A stretch of DNA of 64,000 bases from Chloroflexota bacterium (GCA_026706395.1 JAPOYU010000168.1:24432-88431), one strand, 5' to 3'; shown: positions 29,696 to 39,745, counted from the first letter of the stretch. Notes: a model not told the origin generated them from the sequence alone. Program-made: numbers and translations.

Positions 29696-29857
29696 GACTC
29701 AGACATCTCCCAAACACCGGGGATTCAACGCAACGGTCAGGCAGTCACAGAAAGTATAATGTCAAAACCTCATGTATGACACAGGCTCAATGCGCTTCCT
29801 AGGCTTGTACGTTAGAGTTTTGCGTCGGGTATAAGCGCGGCGGTCTTGATTAAGCGT

Positions 29858-31678
29858 CTATCCGGCCGCTGATGCAAACAGCTCCTTAGCATGTTCGACA
29901 TAACTTAAGGACTGGTGGCGGAAATATGTGTTATATAGCTCGGCATAGTGACCGCCGCTGCGCATCAGGTGTTCATGGTTGCCTTCTTCGATAATCTTAC
30001 CGTCTTGCAACACTATAATCCGGTCGGCGCTACGGACGGTGCTGAGCCGATGCGCTATGAGTATGGAAGTGGAGCGCTCCAATATGAGTTCAATCGCATC
30101 TTGAATCTGTGACTCTGTGAAAGGATCGATACTGGCCGTCGCCTCGTCCAATATGAATATCGATGGCTTCTGCACCAGGACGCGAAGGAGACTGACCAGT
30201 TGCCGCTGACCCAGGCTGAGACGGCCACCCCGTTCGCCGACAAACGTGCTTAGCCCGTCGGGCAAGCTATCAAGCCACTCGCCGTGCCCGATGCTTTGAG
30301 CGATCGCGTGTATCTCCTCTACCGTCGCCATTGGATTGCCGTACTTGACATTCTCAAGCACGCTGCCGCTAAACAGAAAGGGTTGCTGCGGGACGACGCC
30401 CAACTTCGAGCGGTAGCTCTTGAGGTCGAGATCGCGGACATCCACACCATCTATTCGAATATCGCCGCGCTCAAATTCGTAGTAACGCGTGATGAGTTTC
30501 GCGATTGTACTTTTTCCAGCGCCGGTATGGCCCACGAACGCGACGTTTTCTCCAGGTCTGATATCCAGGCTGAAGTCACGCAGCACGGATTCGCCGGGCG
30601 CATATTCGAAATCGACATTCTCGAATGCGATCCGGCCATTCAGCGGACAAATGACAACATTATCCGTTTGAATGACCTCGTTTTCAGCGTCTATTAGGGC
30701 GAAAATCCGCTCCGCCGCGCTCAAGCCCTGCTGAAACTGGCTCCAAAATGAAGACAGGTTCATAAACGGGAACCAGAAACGGTCGACGCCTAGGATGAAT
30801 AGATACCATGCGCCGGCAGTGATCGCGCCGCTGATTACCGACTGCGCTCCGGTCCAGAGGACTATGGACAAGGCAACGGCCGAGATCCCGGTCAGCGTGG
30901 GGAATACCAGCGACATGACAGCGCCACGTTTAAGATTGATGCGGTAGCTTAATTTATTCACCGCCGAGAATTCGTTGTAGATCATCTGCTCTTGGCGGAA
31001 GTTTTTGGCGACTCGTATGCCGGTCACACTTTCCTGAATATTGTCATTGACCACCGCCATCGCTCGCGCGCCTTGCCGTGTCACGATTCGGGCGATGAAT
31101 CGAAAGGCTAGAGCGGCGATGACAACCAAGGGCATGGTGAGCATCAGCACCATGGTCAGTTCGACAGAATAACTGAGCAGGGCGCTTAATAGGATTACTA
31201 CCGAAAGAAACTGCGAGACGACATCACTGCCCAGAAGCATTACATCGCCGAATTCTTGAGTATCGCTGGTTATGCGGCTGATGACAGCGCCAGATTTGTG
31301 CCGGTCATAGAAAGACAGGTCGCGTTCGACTGCCGCTCGAAAGGCATCCTTGCGCATCTGAGCCACGACTTGGCCGATGACTTCAACAGTGAATCGGCGC
31401 CGACCATAGTTTGCGATGTATTCCGTCACCGTGATAACCGCTAAGGCGCTCAACAGCAAAGTCATGAGGTCAGCACCGCCGACCAATTCGTCAACTGCGG
31501 CGGCGATGAAAACCGGGCGCAAGGCACTCGCGATTCCAACGACCAGGAAACCGATTAGCGCAAGCGCGACCCGCCATTTGTGCTCGCCGACATATTTGGC
31601 GATCCGCGCGAACAGGCGGACATCCGAGTATTGACGGTCGTATCTGTCCCCTTGTAAGCCGCCGAATATTGCCGCCAC
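29858..31678 (-). CDS. ABC exporter half-transporter, catalytic Walker B subunit
   Basis: A 606-residue type IV ABC exporter half: six-helix membrane domain (about 30-330) fused to an ATPase domain. Walker A is G-H-T-G-A-G-K-S-T and Walker B is I-F-I-L-D-E-A with the catalytic Glu. The signature motif is L-S-L-G-Q, with Leu replacing the first Gly of LSGGQ. Start is GTG at 31678; the GGAGG site overlaps the end of the upstream partner gene, so the pair is co-translated. With the partner it should form a heterodimer that exports lipids, drugs or peptides. Substrate cannot be told from sequence. Confidence 0.9.
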   Translation of the reverse strand: MAAIFGGLQGDRYDRQYSDVRLFARIAKYVGEHKWRVALALIGFLVVGIASALRPVFIAAAVDELVGGADLMTLLLSALAVITVTEYIANYGRRRFTVEVIGQVVAQMRKDAFRAAVERDLSFYDRHKSGAVISRITSDTQEFGDVMLLGSDVVSQFLSVVILLSALLSYSVELTMVLMLTMPLVVIAALAFRFIARIVTRQGARAMAVVNDNIQESVTGIRVAKNFRQEQMIYNEFSAVNKLSYRINLKRGAVMSLVFPTLTGISAVALSIVLWTGAQSVISGAITAGAWYLFILGVDRFWFPFMNLSSFWSQFQQGLSAAERIFALIDAENEVIQTDNVVICPLNGRIAFENVDFEYAPGESVLRDFSLDIRPGENVAFVGHTGAGKSTIAKLITRYYEFERGDIRIDGVDVRDLDLKSYRSKLGVVPQQPFLFSGSVLENVKYGNPMATVEEIHAIAQSIGHGEWLDSLPDGLSTFVGERGGRLSLGQRQLVSLLRVLVQKPSIFILDEATASIDPFTESQIQDAIELILERSTSILIAHRLSTVRSADRIIVLQDGKIIEEGNHEHLMRSGGHYAELYNTYFRHQSLSYVEHAKELFASAAG

Positions 31679-31679
31679 G

Positions 31680-33473
31680 TCAGCCTCCCGCCTTCGGCTG
31701 AGCGGTTGAACCTGATGAGGCGTAGCGATCGAAAATATGGCGATATGACTCGGACGTCTTAAGAAGCTCCTGATGCGTCCCTTGCGCTACTACACGCCCT
31801 TTTCGAAGAACCACAATATGATCCGCCCAACGGATCTGTGACAGACGATGTGTGATTAGAAGCGTCGTTCGACCAGTCGCCGCGGACCATATCGCCCGCT
31901 GAATCTTGTCTTCCGTCGCGCTGTCTATTGCGCTCGTGCTGTCGTCCAGAATCAGAATCGGCGGATCGGTTTGGAAAGCGCGCGCGAGGGCAAGGCGCTG
32001 TCGCTGCCCGCCGCTGAGGGTCATACCGCGTTGGCCAATAATCGTGTCGTACTGAGCCGGAAAAGACGAAACGAAGTCGTGAGCTTGCGCCGCCTTGGCC
32101 GATTCTATGATTCTCCCCATGTCCCGGTCGTCTTTGCCGAAGGCGATATTTTCAGCCACGCTGCGGCTAAAGAGGAATATGTCCTGTTCAATTATGCTGA
32201 TCTGGGACCGTAGCGCCTGCAAATTCCAATCACGCACATCAACGCCGTCTACCAAGACCCTGCCGCTGTCCACGTCGTATATACGATTGATCAATTTGCC
32301 GAGCGTGCTCTTTCCGGAGCCAGTCTGTCCGACTATTGCCACTGTTTGGCCGGGCTTAACTTCAAACGAGATGTTTCTTAAGGCCTCTTCCTCGGCGCTG
32401 TAGCCGAAACTTACGTCCGCAAAGACAATGGAGCCTTTAATTTCGCGACTATGGCCTCTCTCGTTTTGGTCGAGCGCTGTCTTCGCGTTGATAACATCCA
32501 GTATTCGTTCAGCGCCGGCATATCCGGAGGCGATCCTGGACGACGTGAAGAGGGAGATGAACACCGGAAATTGAAACAGGTTTATCAGTCCAAGAAAGGC
32601 GATGACTTCGCCTTCACCGATCGCGCCGTCTCTGAACAGAATTACAGAGTGTATCAGCGCTGCGACAACTGTCAGGCCGAAAAGCAATGTTGACAGGTAG
32701 CGCGCCTCGAACTCCCCCTGGTCGATGAAGCGGTCGCGCACCAGATCCGCCAAACTGTTAAACGTCGCAGTTTCGTGTTCCTCTTGTGCAGAGCCCTTAA
32801 CGACCTCTAGCCCGTCCAATGACTCCGCCAGCCGCGCATTCATTTGGCCGAAACTGCCACGCACTTCCTGGGCAATCGGGTAGAGGCGCCGGATGAAATA
32901 GATCTGAACAATGATGTGCGAGACGATAAACATAAGTGGCACAAGAATCAGTTGTGGATTGATGCCCGGCGCGTAGACGGCTGGCATGATCAGAAACATG
33001 TTCGCGCCCGTGATCAGGTTTACGCCCGGGTTCATCATCAGATTCATTTCGCGCACGTCGTTTGTAACTCGCGCCATGGTCTCTCCGACCGGCTGCATAT
33101 CGTGGTAGCTCATGCTTTTGCCAAGCAAGCTCGCGTAAAGTTCATCTCGGATATCCCGTTCAAAGCGCTGCGCGAATACCTCCGCCGCAAAGTTGCGAGC
33201 AAACTGCAATACGGAGCGAAACACTTGTGAGCCGATAATAAGCAGAACGCTGTTGAAAACGAGACGCAGTGTTTCCTCATTCATCAATAGCAAAGCGTCA
33301 AATGCGCTGCCAATAGCGCCTGGAACAATTCCAGCCAGAAGGGCGTTGCAGAATGCGCCACCGACCAGCAGTAATGCAGCTAGCGGGTGACGCGCAATAT
33401 GTGACAGTATGAATCGGAGCGGGCTCGTGTGGTTGGTTTTGATGGGGGAGTCAACGCTGAACTCAAGCGCCAT
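31680..33473 (-). CDS. ABC exporter half-transporter, degenerate Walker B subunit
   Basis: A 597-residue ABC exporter half with a six-helix membrane domain (about 25-320) and an ATPase domain. Walker A is G-Q-T-G-S-G-K-S-T and the signature is canonical L-S-G-G-Q-R-Q. Walker B is I-L-I-L-D-D-S, where the catalytic Glu is replaced by Asp. Its stop is one base before the GTG of the second half-transporter. The pattern of one good and one degenerate ATP site is that of heterodimeric exporters such as TM287/288 and BmrCD. The 115 bp upstream show no convincing promoter. Confidence 0.9.
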   Translation of the reverse strand: MALEFSVDSPIKTNHTSPLRFILSHIARHPLAALLLVGGAFCNALLAGIVPGAIGSAFDALLLMNEETLRLVFNSVLLIIGSQVFRSVLQFARNFAAEVFAQRFERDIRDELYASLLGKSMSYHDMQPVGETMARVTNDVREMNLMMNPGVNLITGANMFLIMPAVYAPGINPQLILVPLMFIVSHIIVQIYFIRRLYPIAQEVRGSFGQMNARLAESLDGLEVVKGSAQEEHETATFNSLADLVRDRFIDQGEFEARYLSTLLFGLTVVAALIHSVILFRDGAIGEGEVIAFLGLINLFQFPVFISLFTSSRIASGYAGAERILDVINAKTALDQNERGHSREIKGSIVFADVSFGYSAEEEALRNISFEVKPGQTVAIVGQTGSGKSTLGKLINRIYDVDSGRVLVDGVDVRDWNLQALRSQISIIEQDIFLFSRSVAENIAFGKDDRDMGRIIESAKAAQAHDFVSSFPAQYDTIIGQRGMTLSGGQRQRLALARAFQTDPPILILDDSTSAIDSATEDKIQRAIWSAATGRTTLLITHRLSQIRWADHIVVLRKGRVVAQGTHQELLKTSESYRHIFDRYASSGSTAQPKAGG

Positions 33474-33588
33474 TGCCGCTCCGAAGATCGAGATGTGATG
33501 CCGAAGGCCGAGTTTATCGGAATCACATGGATTGCTGAATGGGGAATCTCATCACGAGGTCCGCTGCAATCATGGGCGCGTCCGACAG

Positions 33589-35991
33589 CTATCTGACTTC
33601 GAGGAGAATTGGCAGGGCGCCTATAGTGCCAGCGCCGTAAACTTCGCTACCCTGGACAGGCAGCCGCATGATGTCTCCTGTTTCATTGTCGCTACTGTAC
33701 ATCACTACCCACAGTCGATATTTACCGGGTGCTGCATGTGCCGGTATTTCAATAGCCCGATTGTCCCAAACTGGTATGCCGACCTGCCATTTGGACGTCA
33801 GCGCAAACCCGCCTTGTGGGCGGGAGTCATGGCCTTGCGCGATCGATTGATTCGAACTGGCGTCAACAATAAAGGTGGCCACGGTGTATTCTTGATTCAG
33901 CTTGGCTTTCGTCAGCCAAAGCAGAGAAAACGGAATTGCTTCACCAGGCTGATATTGTTTTCCATTCGGCAAGACATAGCTGACCAGACGCACGGAATCG
34001 CCAAACTGCAGATCCGTCTCAGCGTCGCCAGAATAGAGCGACATCGGATTTGGCGCCGCCGCGCTCGTATGGTATTCCAGCAGACGCACGGTGTCGTCGG
34101 GAACGGTCAGGCGCACTTCACCGACAAGATAATAGCGCCCAGCCAAATAGCGCTCCAGCGGACGGAAACTCCACGGCATGAACGGGCTGGTATTGTTAAG
34201 GACCCACAGCCGGTCATGATGGCCAATCAGGTGTTGAATCACCCGCAGGCTTTGTACATCAAACCAACTGTTGGGATTATTCGATACAATCTGGGCTGGC
34301 TGTTTGTCACTGGCTGCCTGGGCCAAAGGACGAGGTAACACAACTGTTCGCGGCCCGCTGCCGCCAAAATGATTCAGGGCGAAGTTGCCATAGTCGTTGC
34401 TCGGCAACAACAAAACCTCGCCGGGCCGAGCCTCCCGCTCCAGATAGTCGAGAACCTCGTGCAATCCTGCCTGAGCCGAATGAGCGCGTGGATCCCGACC
34501 GTAAACAGCGCCGAGGTTGAGCCCAATGAGACTGATGCAAATCATTAGCAGAAGCGGCGCCATATAGCACCATCGGCTGCGACGGTGACGAAGAAGACTT
34601 ATCAACGCCCAAGCACTCGCCACAGTGAGAAGCAAGAAGCTGATGCCCCAGATTGGCAGTTGGGCGCGTGTCCAGAGAAAATCAAAGCCCAGATCTTGCC
34701 ATCGCTGCGGCAGCAGCACCCAGCGGAAATACTGCGGCTGAAACATTGATGGCAGCCATTCCGCCAGTCCTTGCGATTCCTGAGGCAGGGAGTTGCCGAA
34801 ATGCGTCCAGCTCAAAGACACGCCGCTGAACTGGATCCAACTGCCATAAAGCAGCGAGGCAGCCCAAAGACCACGAAGGCGGCCTTCACTCCGCATTTGA
34901 ATTTTTTCGGCGACGGGAGCGGTTGCCAGCATCAGAATCGTAAGGACCGGCAATAAGAAACGCGGTGGCCAGCTAAGACCGCCGAACCAGTGAGCGTCGG
35001 TGGTTAGCGCATGACCGACTGCGTAGCTCATCAATAACGCGACCACCGACAGGACGAGCCAGTATCTGCACTGGCGCCAAAGCATCCAACAGCCCGCGAC
35101 TGCCAGCAGAACGATGGGCGATGTACCCCATATGCTTGCGCCAGGACTGAGAATGTAACTACGAAGGGCGGCGCCAGCATATTCAGATGACAAGCCGAAC
35201 TGGTCGAAGAAGATCCTCAAGGGAGGCGGCATAGGATCGACGAACATCAGAATGACAGCAATTGCGATCGCCACCGCCAGCAGAAAAAGCGCGAACCGGC
35301 GCGGGTGATTCCAATTACGACTGTTTGCATCCGACATAACGAAAATCAGCAATGCAGGTATCGCAAACGCAGAAGAAAACTTGGTCAAATATGCCAGGTA
35401 TAGCCCCGCTGCAGCAATCACAAGGCTTAGCAGCTTGCCCAAAGTCTTCTGGTCTCTGCCAAGTTGAATTGCCAGATATGCCACTAGAATGAAGAGCGCG
35501 CTCAAGGGTTCTCGAAAGAAAGTCTGCGAGTATGCCCAAAGGTTTGTGCCGAGGCCAGCAGTGACCGCAACTATGGCAGCCGCGGTCTCGCTGAATTTCA
35601 GTGTACGAACCAGGCAAAAGATCAGCCCCACGCTTAGTGACACAACGATTATGTTGAAAAGCCAGACCGTATGAATGTTGCCGAGGCGTGGCAGGGAATC
35701 GGCGAGCCGAAGGAGCGGAACCGCCAGCTGTATGTTTAGGCGCTCCTCAACATCGTATTCGCGCAAGGGCAGTTTCGATTCGTCACGAACGATTATCGCC
35801 GGCTTGAACCAATTCGATTCGTCCATCAACCAGTCGCCATAACGCGCCTGACTGGTTACGGCATCCAGCGCTCGCAAAGTATCTCCGGACTGAATAACCG
35901 CCCGGAACGTCAACATGTAAGCGCTCAGCGTCAGAGTGACGAGCACTAGAAATAGGCTGAGGGGATATGTTTTCGGACTAGAGACGGTCAT
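33589..35991 (-). CDS. GT39-like multi-pass membrane protein
   Basis: The ATG at 35991 is chosen (800 residues): it lies 16 bp after the stop of the regulator gene, whereas the open frame further upstream overlaps that gene and encodes a sequence unlike a membrane protein. The product starts with a signal-anchor helix, then a soluble loop of about 90 residues containing D-E-S and E-Y-D-V-E-E-R, and about ten membrane segments. The C-terminal 250 residues are soluble and beta-rich, with a final domain of roughly 110 residues resembling an Ig-like module. It is probably a GT-C type sugar transferase or a related lipid-linked glycan enzyme. It may be co-transcribed with the upstream regulator gene. 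Confidence 0.68.
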   Translation of the reverse strand: MTVSSPKTYPLSLFLVLVTLTLSAYMLTFRAVIQSGDTLRALDAVTSQARYGDWLMDESNWFKPAIIVRDESKLPLREYDVEERLNIQLAVPLLRLADSLPRLGNIHTVWLFNIIVVSLSVGLIFCLVRTLKFSETAAAIVAVTAGLGTNLWAYSQTFFREPLSALFILVAYLAIQLGRDQKTLGKLLSLVIAAAGLYLAYLTKFSSAFAIPALLIFVMSDANSRNWNHPRRFALFLLAVAIAIAVILMFVDPMPPPLRIFFDQFGLSSEYAGAALRSYILSPGASIWGTSPIVLLAVAGCWMLWRQCRYWLVLSVVALLMSYAVGHALTTDAHWFGGLSWPPRFLLPVLTILMLATAPVAEKIQMRSEGRLRGLWAASLLYGSWIQFSGVSLSWTHFGNSLPQESQGLAEWLPSMFQPQYFRWVLLPQRWQDLGFDFLWTRAQLPIWGISFLLLTVASAWALISLLRHRRSRWCYMAPLLLMICISLIGLNLGAVYGRDPRAHSAQAGLHEVLDYLEREARPGEVLLLPSNDYGNFALNHFGGSGPRTVVLPRPLAQAASDKQPAQIVSNNPNSWFDVQSLRVIQHLIGHHDRLWVLNNTSPFMPWSFRPLERYLAGRYYLVGEVRLTVPDDTVRLLEYHTSAAAPNPMSLYSGDAETDLQFGDSVRLVSYVLPNGKQYQPGEAIPFSLLWLTKAKLNQEYTVATFIVDASSNQSIAQGHDSRPQGGFALTSKWQVGIPVWDNRAIEIPAHAAPGKYRLWVVMYSSDNETGDIMRLPVQGSEVYGAGTIGALPILLEVR

Positions 35992-36007
35992 GAAAGGGTC
36001 GTGGCAG

Positions 36008-36775
36008 TCATGCTTGCGACCGGCCGTTGGCTTCTCGCCTCTCGCGTATGATAGCAGAGAGCGCCGAAGCGATTCGATCCAGATCCTCGCGTTCAATGCC
36101 GCGAAATGCCATCGCCAGACGAATGAAAGCCCTATTGCGGCGGTCTGCAGCAAATTCCATGAGATCTGCGTCCTCGTCTACCGCTGAGGAAGCTTCTCGA
36201 GTGGCTGGACTTTTCTTAAGGCGATTGAATCCGCCAACGTCAGTGAAATAGCTCAGGTCTTGCTGAACCGCTTCTGCCAGAATCGCCAGGTGATGGACAG
36301 GTATCGTCGTTTCGCCATACTCGTATCGCTTCAAGAGTTCCGCATCAAGCCCGGTTTTCGCGCTCAAGTCCTTCACGCTGCTTTCTTGCGCCTTGCGTCC
36401 GGACTGGAGCAGGGCACCGACTATACGCTGCCGAAGTCGAAAATACTCATCACTCCCAGGCAGAGGCAGATCGCTGGCCCTTGCAGCCGCGCCAGTCTTT
36501 GGTGTCCTGAAATAACCGGCTAGCCTCTCCAAATGAGGTAAACTGGGCACATTAGTGCCTAACTCCCACGCTTCGATCAATTTTGGATCCACGCTCAAGT
36601 ATTGGGCACAGTCTTCGGCTGTGCGTTCGGCAGCTAATCGACCCTGACGAATGAGGACCCCTAGGATTCTGCCCCGCAAGCAGTGGGCTTCGTCATGGTC
36701 CGCGCAATCGGTTCTGACAGTCGTCGACGATTGCAGCGTCCGTAATGCTGCTTGTGTCAAATCTTCGAAGCGCAT
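36008..36775 (-). CDS. Putative regulator with two XRE-type helix-turn-helix units
   Basis: The start is set at the ATG at 36775 (255 residues); a GTG at 36856 is in frame but the extra 27 residues look non-conserved, and neither has a strong ribosome site. Two segments of similar design are seen, near 35-95 and 110-175. Each begins R-x-R-I-x-G-x-L-x-x-x-G-R and continues with a helix-turn-helix in which a Glu or Tyr precedes a loop (E-A-W-E-L-G; K-R-Y-E-Y-G), the hallmark of XRE/Cro-like folds. The C-terminal 60 residues are helical and charged. It is probably a DNA-binding regulator of the adjacent GT39-like gene or itself. The promoter at 36908-36936 fits. Confidence 0.65.
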   Translation of the reverse strand: MRFEDLTQAALRTLQSSTTVRTDCADHDEAHCLRGRILGVLIRQGRLAAERTAEDCAQYLSVDPKLIEAWELGTNVPSLPHLERLAGYFRTPKTGAAARASDLPLPGSDEYFRLRQRIVGALLQSGRKAQESSVKDLSAKTGLDAELLKRYEYGETTIPVHHLAILAEAVQQDLSYFTDVGGFNRLKKSPATREASSAVDEDADLMEFAADRRNRAFIRLAMAFRGIEREDLDRIASALSAIIRERREANGRSQA

Positions 36776-36907
36776 GCTGGATTGCAGTCTGTTACTTGAT
36801 TTGCTGATATTGTCAAACGTGCGATGCTTCCGCAAGCGCAGGTCGTGTACCCACACCTTGAGGCGACTGCTTAACGATCACTCGACAGTCCGGCTACCGT
36901 GTCAAGG

Positions 36908-36936
36908 ATTATAGACTTGACTACCTGCTCAGGCAA
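36908..36936 (-). promoter_or_regulatory. Sigma70-type promoter of the double-HTH regulator
   Basis: On the minus strand TTGCCT (36936-36931), 17-bp spacer, perfect TATAAT (36913-36908). It fits a leader of about 45 nt to the GTG or about 125 nt to the preferred ATG. Confidence 0.65.
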
Positions 36937-37306
36937 GCAGGCTGCGCTCAATTCTCGGTTGAAATCTCATGGAATCGCGACGGCGAAACTCGATTCAGTC
37001 TTTCTGCGCCGATTTGGACGACGAGTTGGATTCAGACATGGCTGAGGCGTCTTGCGTCGGAGGTCTGTGAGTATGGATTCTAACCTCCCTCGGATCATTG
37101 CGCGACGCCTCTTTGTTCTCGGCCGGATCTATGTAACTGTGCAGAATCATACGGGGAAACGCCAGTGAAATTACAGAATGTCAAAACCGAAACACCTACC
37201 ATATCCTGAACTCGTTTGACAGACGGATGGTGGCAGATTCCGCACATTGCGGCCATCTGTCCAAACCGCTAGAATCGATTCAGCGGGACCAGTGGAGAGA
37301 AGCTTC
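36937..37306. other. Intergenic region, no gene seen
   Basis: This divergent gap of 370 bp between the regulator promoter and the methyltransferase holds no open frame with a ribosome site. A TTGACA at 37216-37221 has no matching -10 at the usual distance. The methyltransferase promoter is not identified. Confidence 0.5.
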
Positions 37307-38161
37307 ATGCCTGACAGGGCGCGCCATGAATTGAATCGGAAATCGTGGAACGAAGGCACAAAAGCGCACAACAGCCACAAGGGCGACCAGGTAGCGTTTT
37401 TCCGCGCTGGCGGCAGCACGTTGTTTGATGAGGAGCAAGCCCTGCTAGGTAACATTTCCGGCAAGACTTTGCTGCACTTGCAGTGTAATAGCGGCCAGGA
37501 CAGTTTGAGTATCGCCAACCATCTCGGCGCCGAGGTCGCCGGCGTCGACATCAGCGACGAAGCTATACGTTTCGCCCGGCATTTGTCGGAGGAAAGTGGC
37601 ATCTCAGCCGAATTCATCCGGGCCGATGTCTATGACTTCTTTGAGAGCAATCGTCGGCGTTTCGACATCGCGTTCTGCTCTTATGGTGTGCTCTGCTGGT
37701 TATCGGATCTACCAGAATGGGGACGCGGCATCGCTAGCTGTCTGCAAACGGGCGGGCGATTTATCCTAATCGACTTTCATCCGACCTTCGCCATGTTCGA
37801 CGAAGATTGGCAGTTGCGCCACGACTACATGGGCGGAGTCTGTTATGATTTCGAGTCGGGCGTTGGCGACTACGTCGCACTAACCGGTTCCGCCGCCGAA
37901 ATCGATTCCCTGCAGCCCGGCATAATTGACTTTCACAATCCGTTCCCGGGCGTGGAATACCAGTGGGGCGTCGCTGAAGTTGTGCAAGCCCTGCTTGACG
38001 CTGGCTTGCGGCTTAAGTGTCTTAAGGAATATGCATATTCCAATGGCTTCAAGCCTCTGTCAGACATGCGCGATCTTGGCGGCAGGCGTTACGGCGCGCC
38101 CTCGCATATGCCACAGAGCATCCCCTTTATGTTCAGCCTGGTGGCTGAGTTGACGCCGTGA
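37307..38161 (+). CDS. Class I SAM-dependent methyltransferase
   Basis: The ATG at 37307 (284 residues) is preferred over 37247 because GGAGAG lies upstream and homologous-looking sequence starts here. The Rossmann domain is clear: motif I is L-L-H-L-Q-C-N-S-G-Q-D-S at about 48-60, a variant of the usual E/D-x-G-x-G-x-G. Acidic D80 at V-D-I-S-D binds the ribose of SAM. A later D-F-H motif (I-L-I-D-F-H-P-T) follows the predicted catalytic region. The target is unknown. It overlaps the next gene by four bases (GTGA), so the methyltransferase and the SGNH membrane protein are co-translated and may modify the same surface molecule. Confidence 0.87.
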   Translation: MPDRARHELNRKSWNEGTKAHNSHKGDQVAFFRAGGSTLFDEEQALLGNISGKTLLHLQCNSGQDSLSIANHLGAEVAGVDISDEAIRFARHLSEESGISAEFIRADVYDFFESNRRRFDIAFCSYGVLCWLSDLPEWGRGIASCLQTGGRFILIDFHPTFAMFDEDWQLRHDYMGGVCYDFESGVGDYVALTGSAAEIDSLQPGIIDFHNPFPGVEYQWGVAEVVQALLDAGLRLKCLKEYAYSNGFKPLSDMRDLGGRRYGAPSHMPQSIPFMFSLVAELTP

Positions 38162-39732
38162 ACGACGTCGCTCCGGAACAGAGATATGATCCAATAGACG
38201 CTCTGGCGCGCAGCCTTTTCGGCTTCGCACTCGCCGCCTGGCTACCCCTTTGCTTGACATGTCTTCTGCTCTTGTCGGCGCCCTCATCTCCGCAAGCGTC
38301 GTATGCCCATATGCAAAGCACTATAAAGATCGGCTTCGGCGTCGTGACCTTGCTAACGCTGCTGGGGGCCGTATGGTCTTATCGACTTGACCAGCAAGCC
38401 TCATCTCGCATTGCTGCTGGATTGCTCTCGGTTTTTGGTAGCCGCTGGCTGGCGTTGGCGCTGGTCGTTTTGCTGGCCGAGTTCAACATCCTAGCGCAAG
38501 TGCTATTACGCGATATCGCGCCCCCAATCACGGAGCCTCTGCGCTTCCTGCTCTTCTGCTGGTCATTGGTTTTCGCCGGTTTTCTCGCAACGCTGCATTG
38601 GCTGAATATCAGACGCGTGTATCTCAGCCATCGTAACAAGCTGGCAATTGCGGGTCTCGGGACTGCGGTCTTCTGCATAGGGCTGATGTTGGCGCTTGTG
38701 ACCAGCCGCCTTGTCATTGCGTCCGGTCTACATGATCGCTTGCGTGGCCGCCTGGATTATCGTCCGCTTCGATTCATCGACGATGGCGAAGCGCCAACAG
38801 CGCAGGAGTTTTGGGAAGCGCAAGGGCAGACTAAGGTGCGCTGGCTTCCTTACAGTTATTGGGTAGTTGCCCCATTCGAAAGCGAATACATCAACGTAGA
38901 TGAAGTCGGGCTACGAGATACTATCTCACTTGTCGAAGATGTAGACTCGACCAAAGTCTATTTTTTTGGCGGATCAACCGCTTGGGGCGAGGGCGCACGC
39001 GACGCTTACACGATTCCATCTCAAGTGGCGCGCTTGTTGGCCGAACGAAGTACACCGGCAGCGGTGCTCAATTACGCGCAGACGGGCTACGTCACTACAC
39101 AAGATTTAATCCTTTTCCAGCGGCAATTGACTCTGGGGAATCTACCGGATCTGGCTGTGTTCTACCAAGGTTTCAACGACATATACGCCGCGCATGCGCC
39201 TGGCGGAATTGCCGGCATTCCCATGGGCGAAAGTCGGCGCGTTAGCGATGTCGAGGTAGGGCGACTCTTACGTCAAGGTCAGCCCATTCTCCGCCCGCTG
39301 GATACCAGCAGTGCCGATATGGCCTGGCAGTTGGTGACCTCAGGCGGCAACACGGCACAAGAGATCGTGGATAACTGGCTTGGCAATCGCCGACTTATCC
39401 GCGCTGCGGCGGAAGAATTTGGCGTCAGTGTGCTGTTTATATGGCAGCCGGCGCTATTCACCAAGGCAAATCTCACCGATTTCGAAGCACAATCCGCCGC
39501 CGAGATAGAACGATCTCTTCCGGGTTTCATGGATTTATACCGGGAAGTGGATATCCTCCTGCGCGAGCATCCAAAGGCAGAAGCCTGGGACGATGTCGTA
39601 TTACTTTCGGACGTATTCCGCGAGGTTGACGAAGAAATATTTTTCGACGAAGTACACATCAATGAGCTAGGCAACCTCTATGTTGCCGAAGCCATCGTTA
39701 ACGCAATCGCCGAGCGTCTTGAGACGGGCTAG
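38158..39732 (+). CDS. Membrane protein with C-terminal SGNH/GDSL hydrolase-like domain
   Basis: A 524-residue protein starting at GTG 38158, four bases inside the methyltransferase gene. The N-terminal 190 residues contain about five hydrophobic helices. The remainder is a soluble domain with SGNH features: F-F-G-G-S-T-A-W-G (block I, with the candidate Ser), an Asn in block III of Y-Q-G-F-N-D-I-Y, and D-E-V-H-I-N near the end (block V Asp and His separated by two residues). This layout resembles membrane-bound acyl-transfer or acetyl-esterase proteins of surface polysaccharides. It might add or remove acyl groups on a surface glycan; the substrate is not known. Confidence 0.72.
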   Translation: MNDVAPEQRYDPIDALARSLFGFALAAWLPLCLTCLLLLSAPSSPQASYAHMQSTIKIGFGVVTLLTLLGAVWSYRLDQQASSRIAAGLLSVFGSRWLALALVVLLAEFNILAQVLLRDIAPPITEPLRFLLFCWSLVFAGFLATLHWLNIRRVYLSHRNKLAIAGLGTAVFCIGLMLALVTSRLVIASGLHDRLRGRLDYRPLRFIDDGEAPTAQEFWEAQGQTKVRWLPYSYWVVAPFESEYINVDEVGLRDTISLVEDVDSTKVYFFGGSTAWGEGARDAYTIPSQVARLLAERSTPAAVLNYAQTGYVTTQDLILFQRQLTLGNLPDLAVFYQGFNDIYAAHAPGGIAGIPMGESRRVSDVEVGRLLRQGQPILRPLDTSSADMAWQLVTSGGNTAQEIVDNWLGNRRLIRAAAEEFGVSVLFIWQPALFTKANLTDFEAQSAAEIERSLPGFMDLYREVDILLREHPKAEAWDDVVLLSDVFREVDEEIFFDEVHINELGNLYVAEAIVNAIAERLETG

Positions 39733-39745
39733 ATAGCGCGTCGCA

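Noticed and set aside
33532..34338. A 268-codon open frame on the plus strand
   Set aside because: It lies antisense to the well-supported GT39-like gene, has no ribosome site and its translation lacks any domain-like pattern.
36008..36856. Longer starts for the regulator gene and, further on, for the GT39-like, zinc dehydrogenase, GyrA and OppF genes
   Set aside because: The added N-termini lack conserved features, overlap neighbouring genes or promoters, and the shorter starts have better ribosome sites or spacing in most cases.
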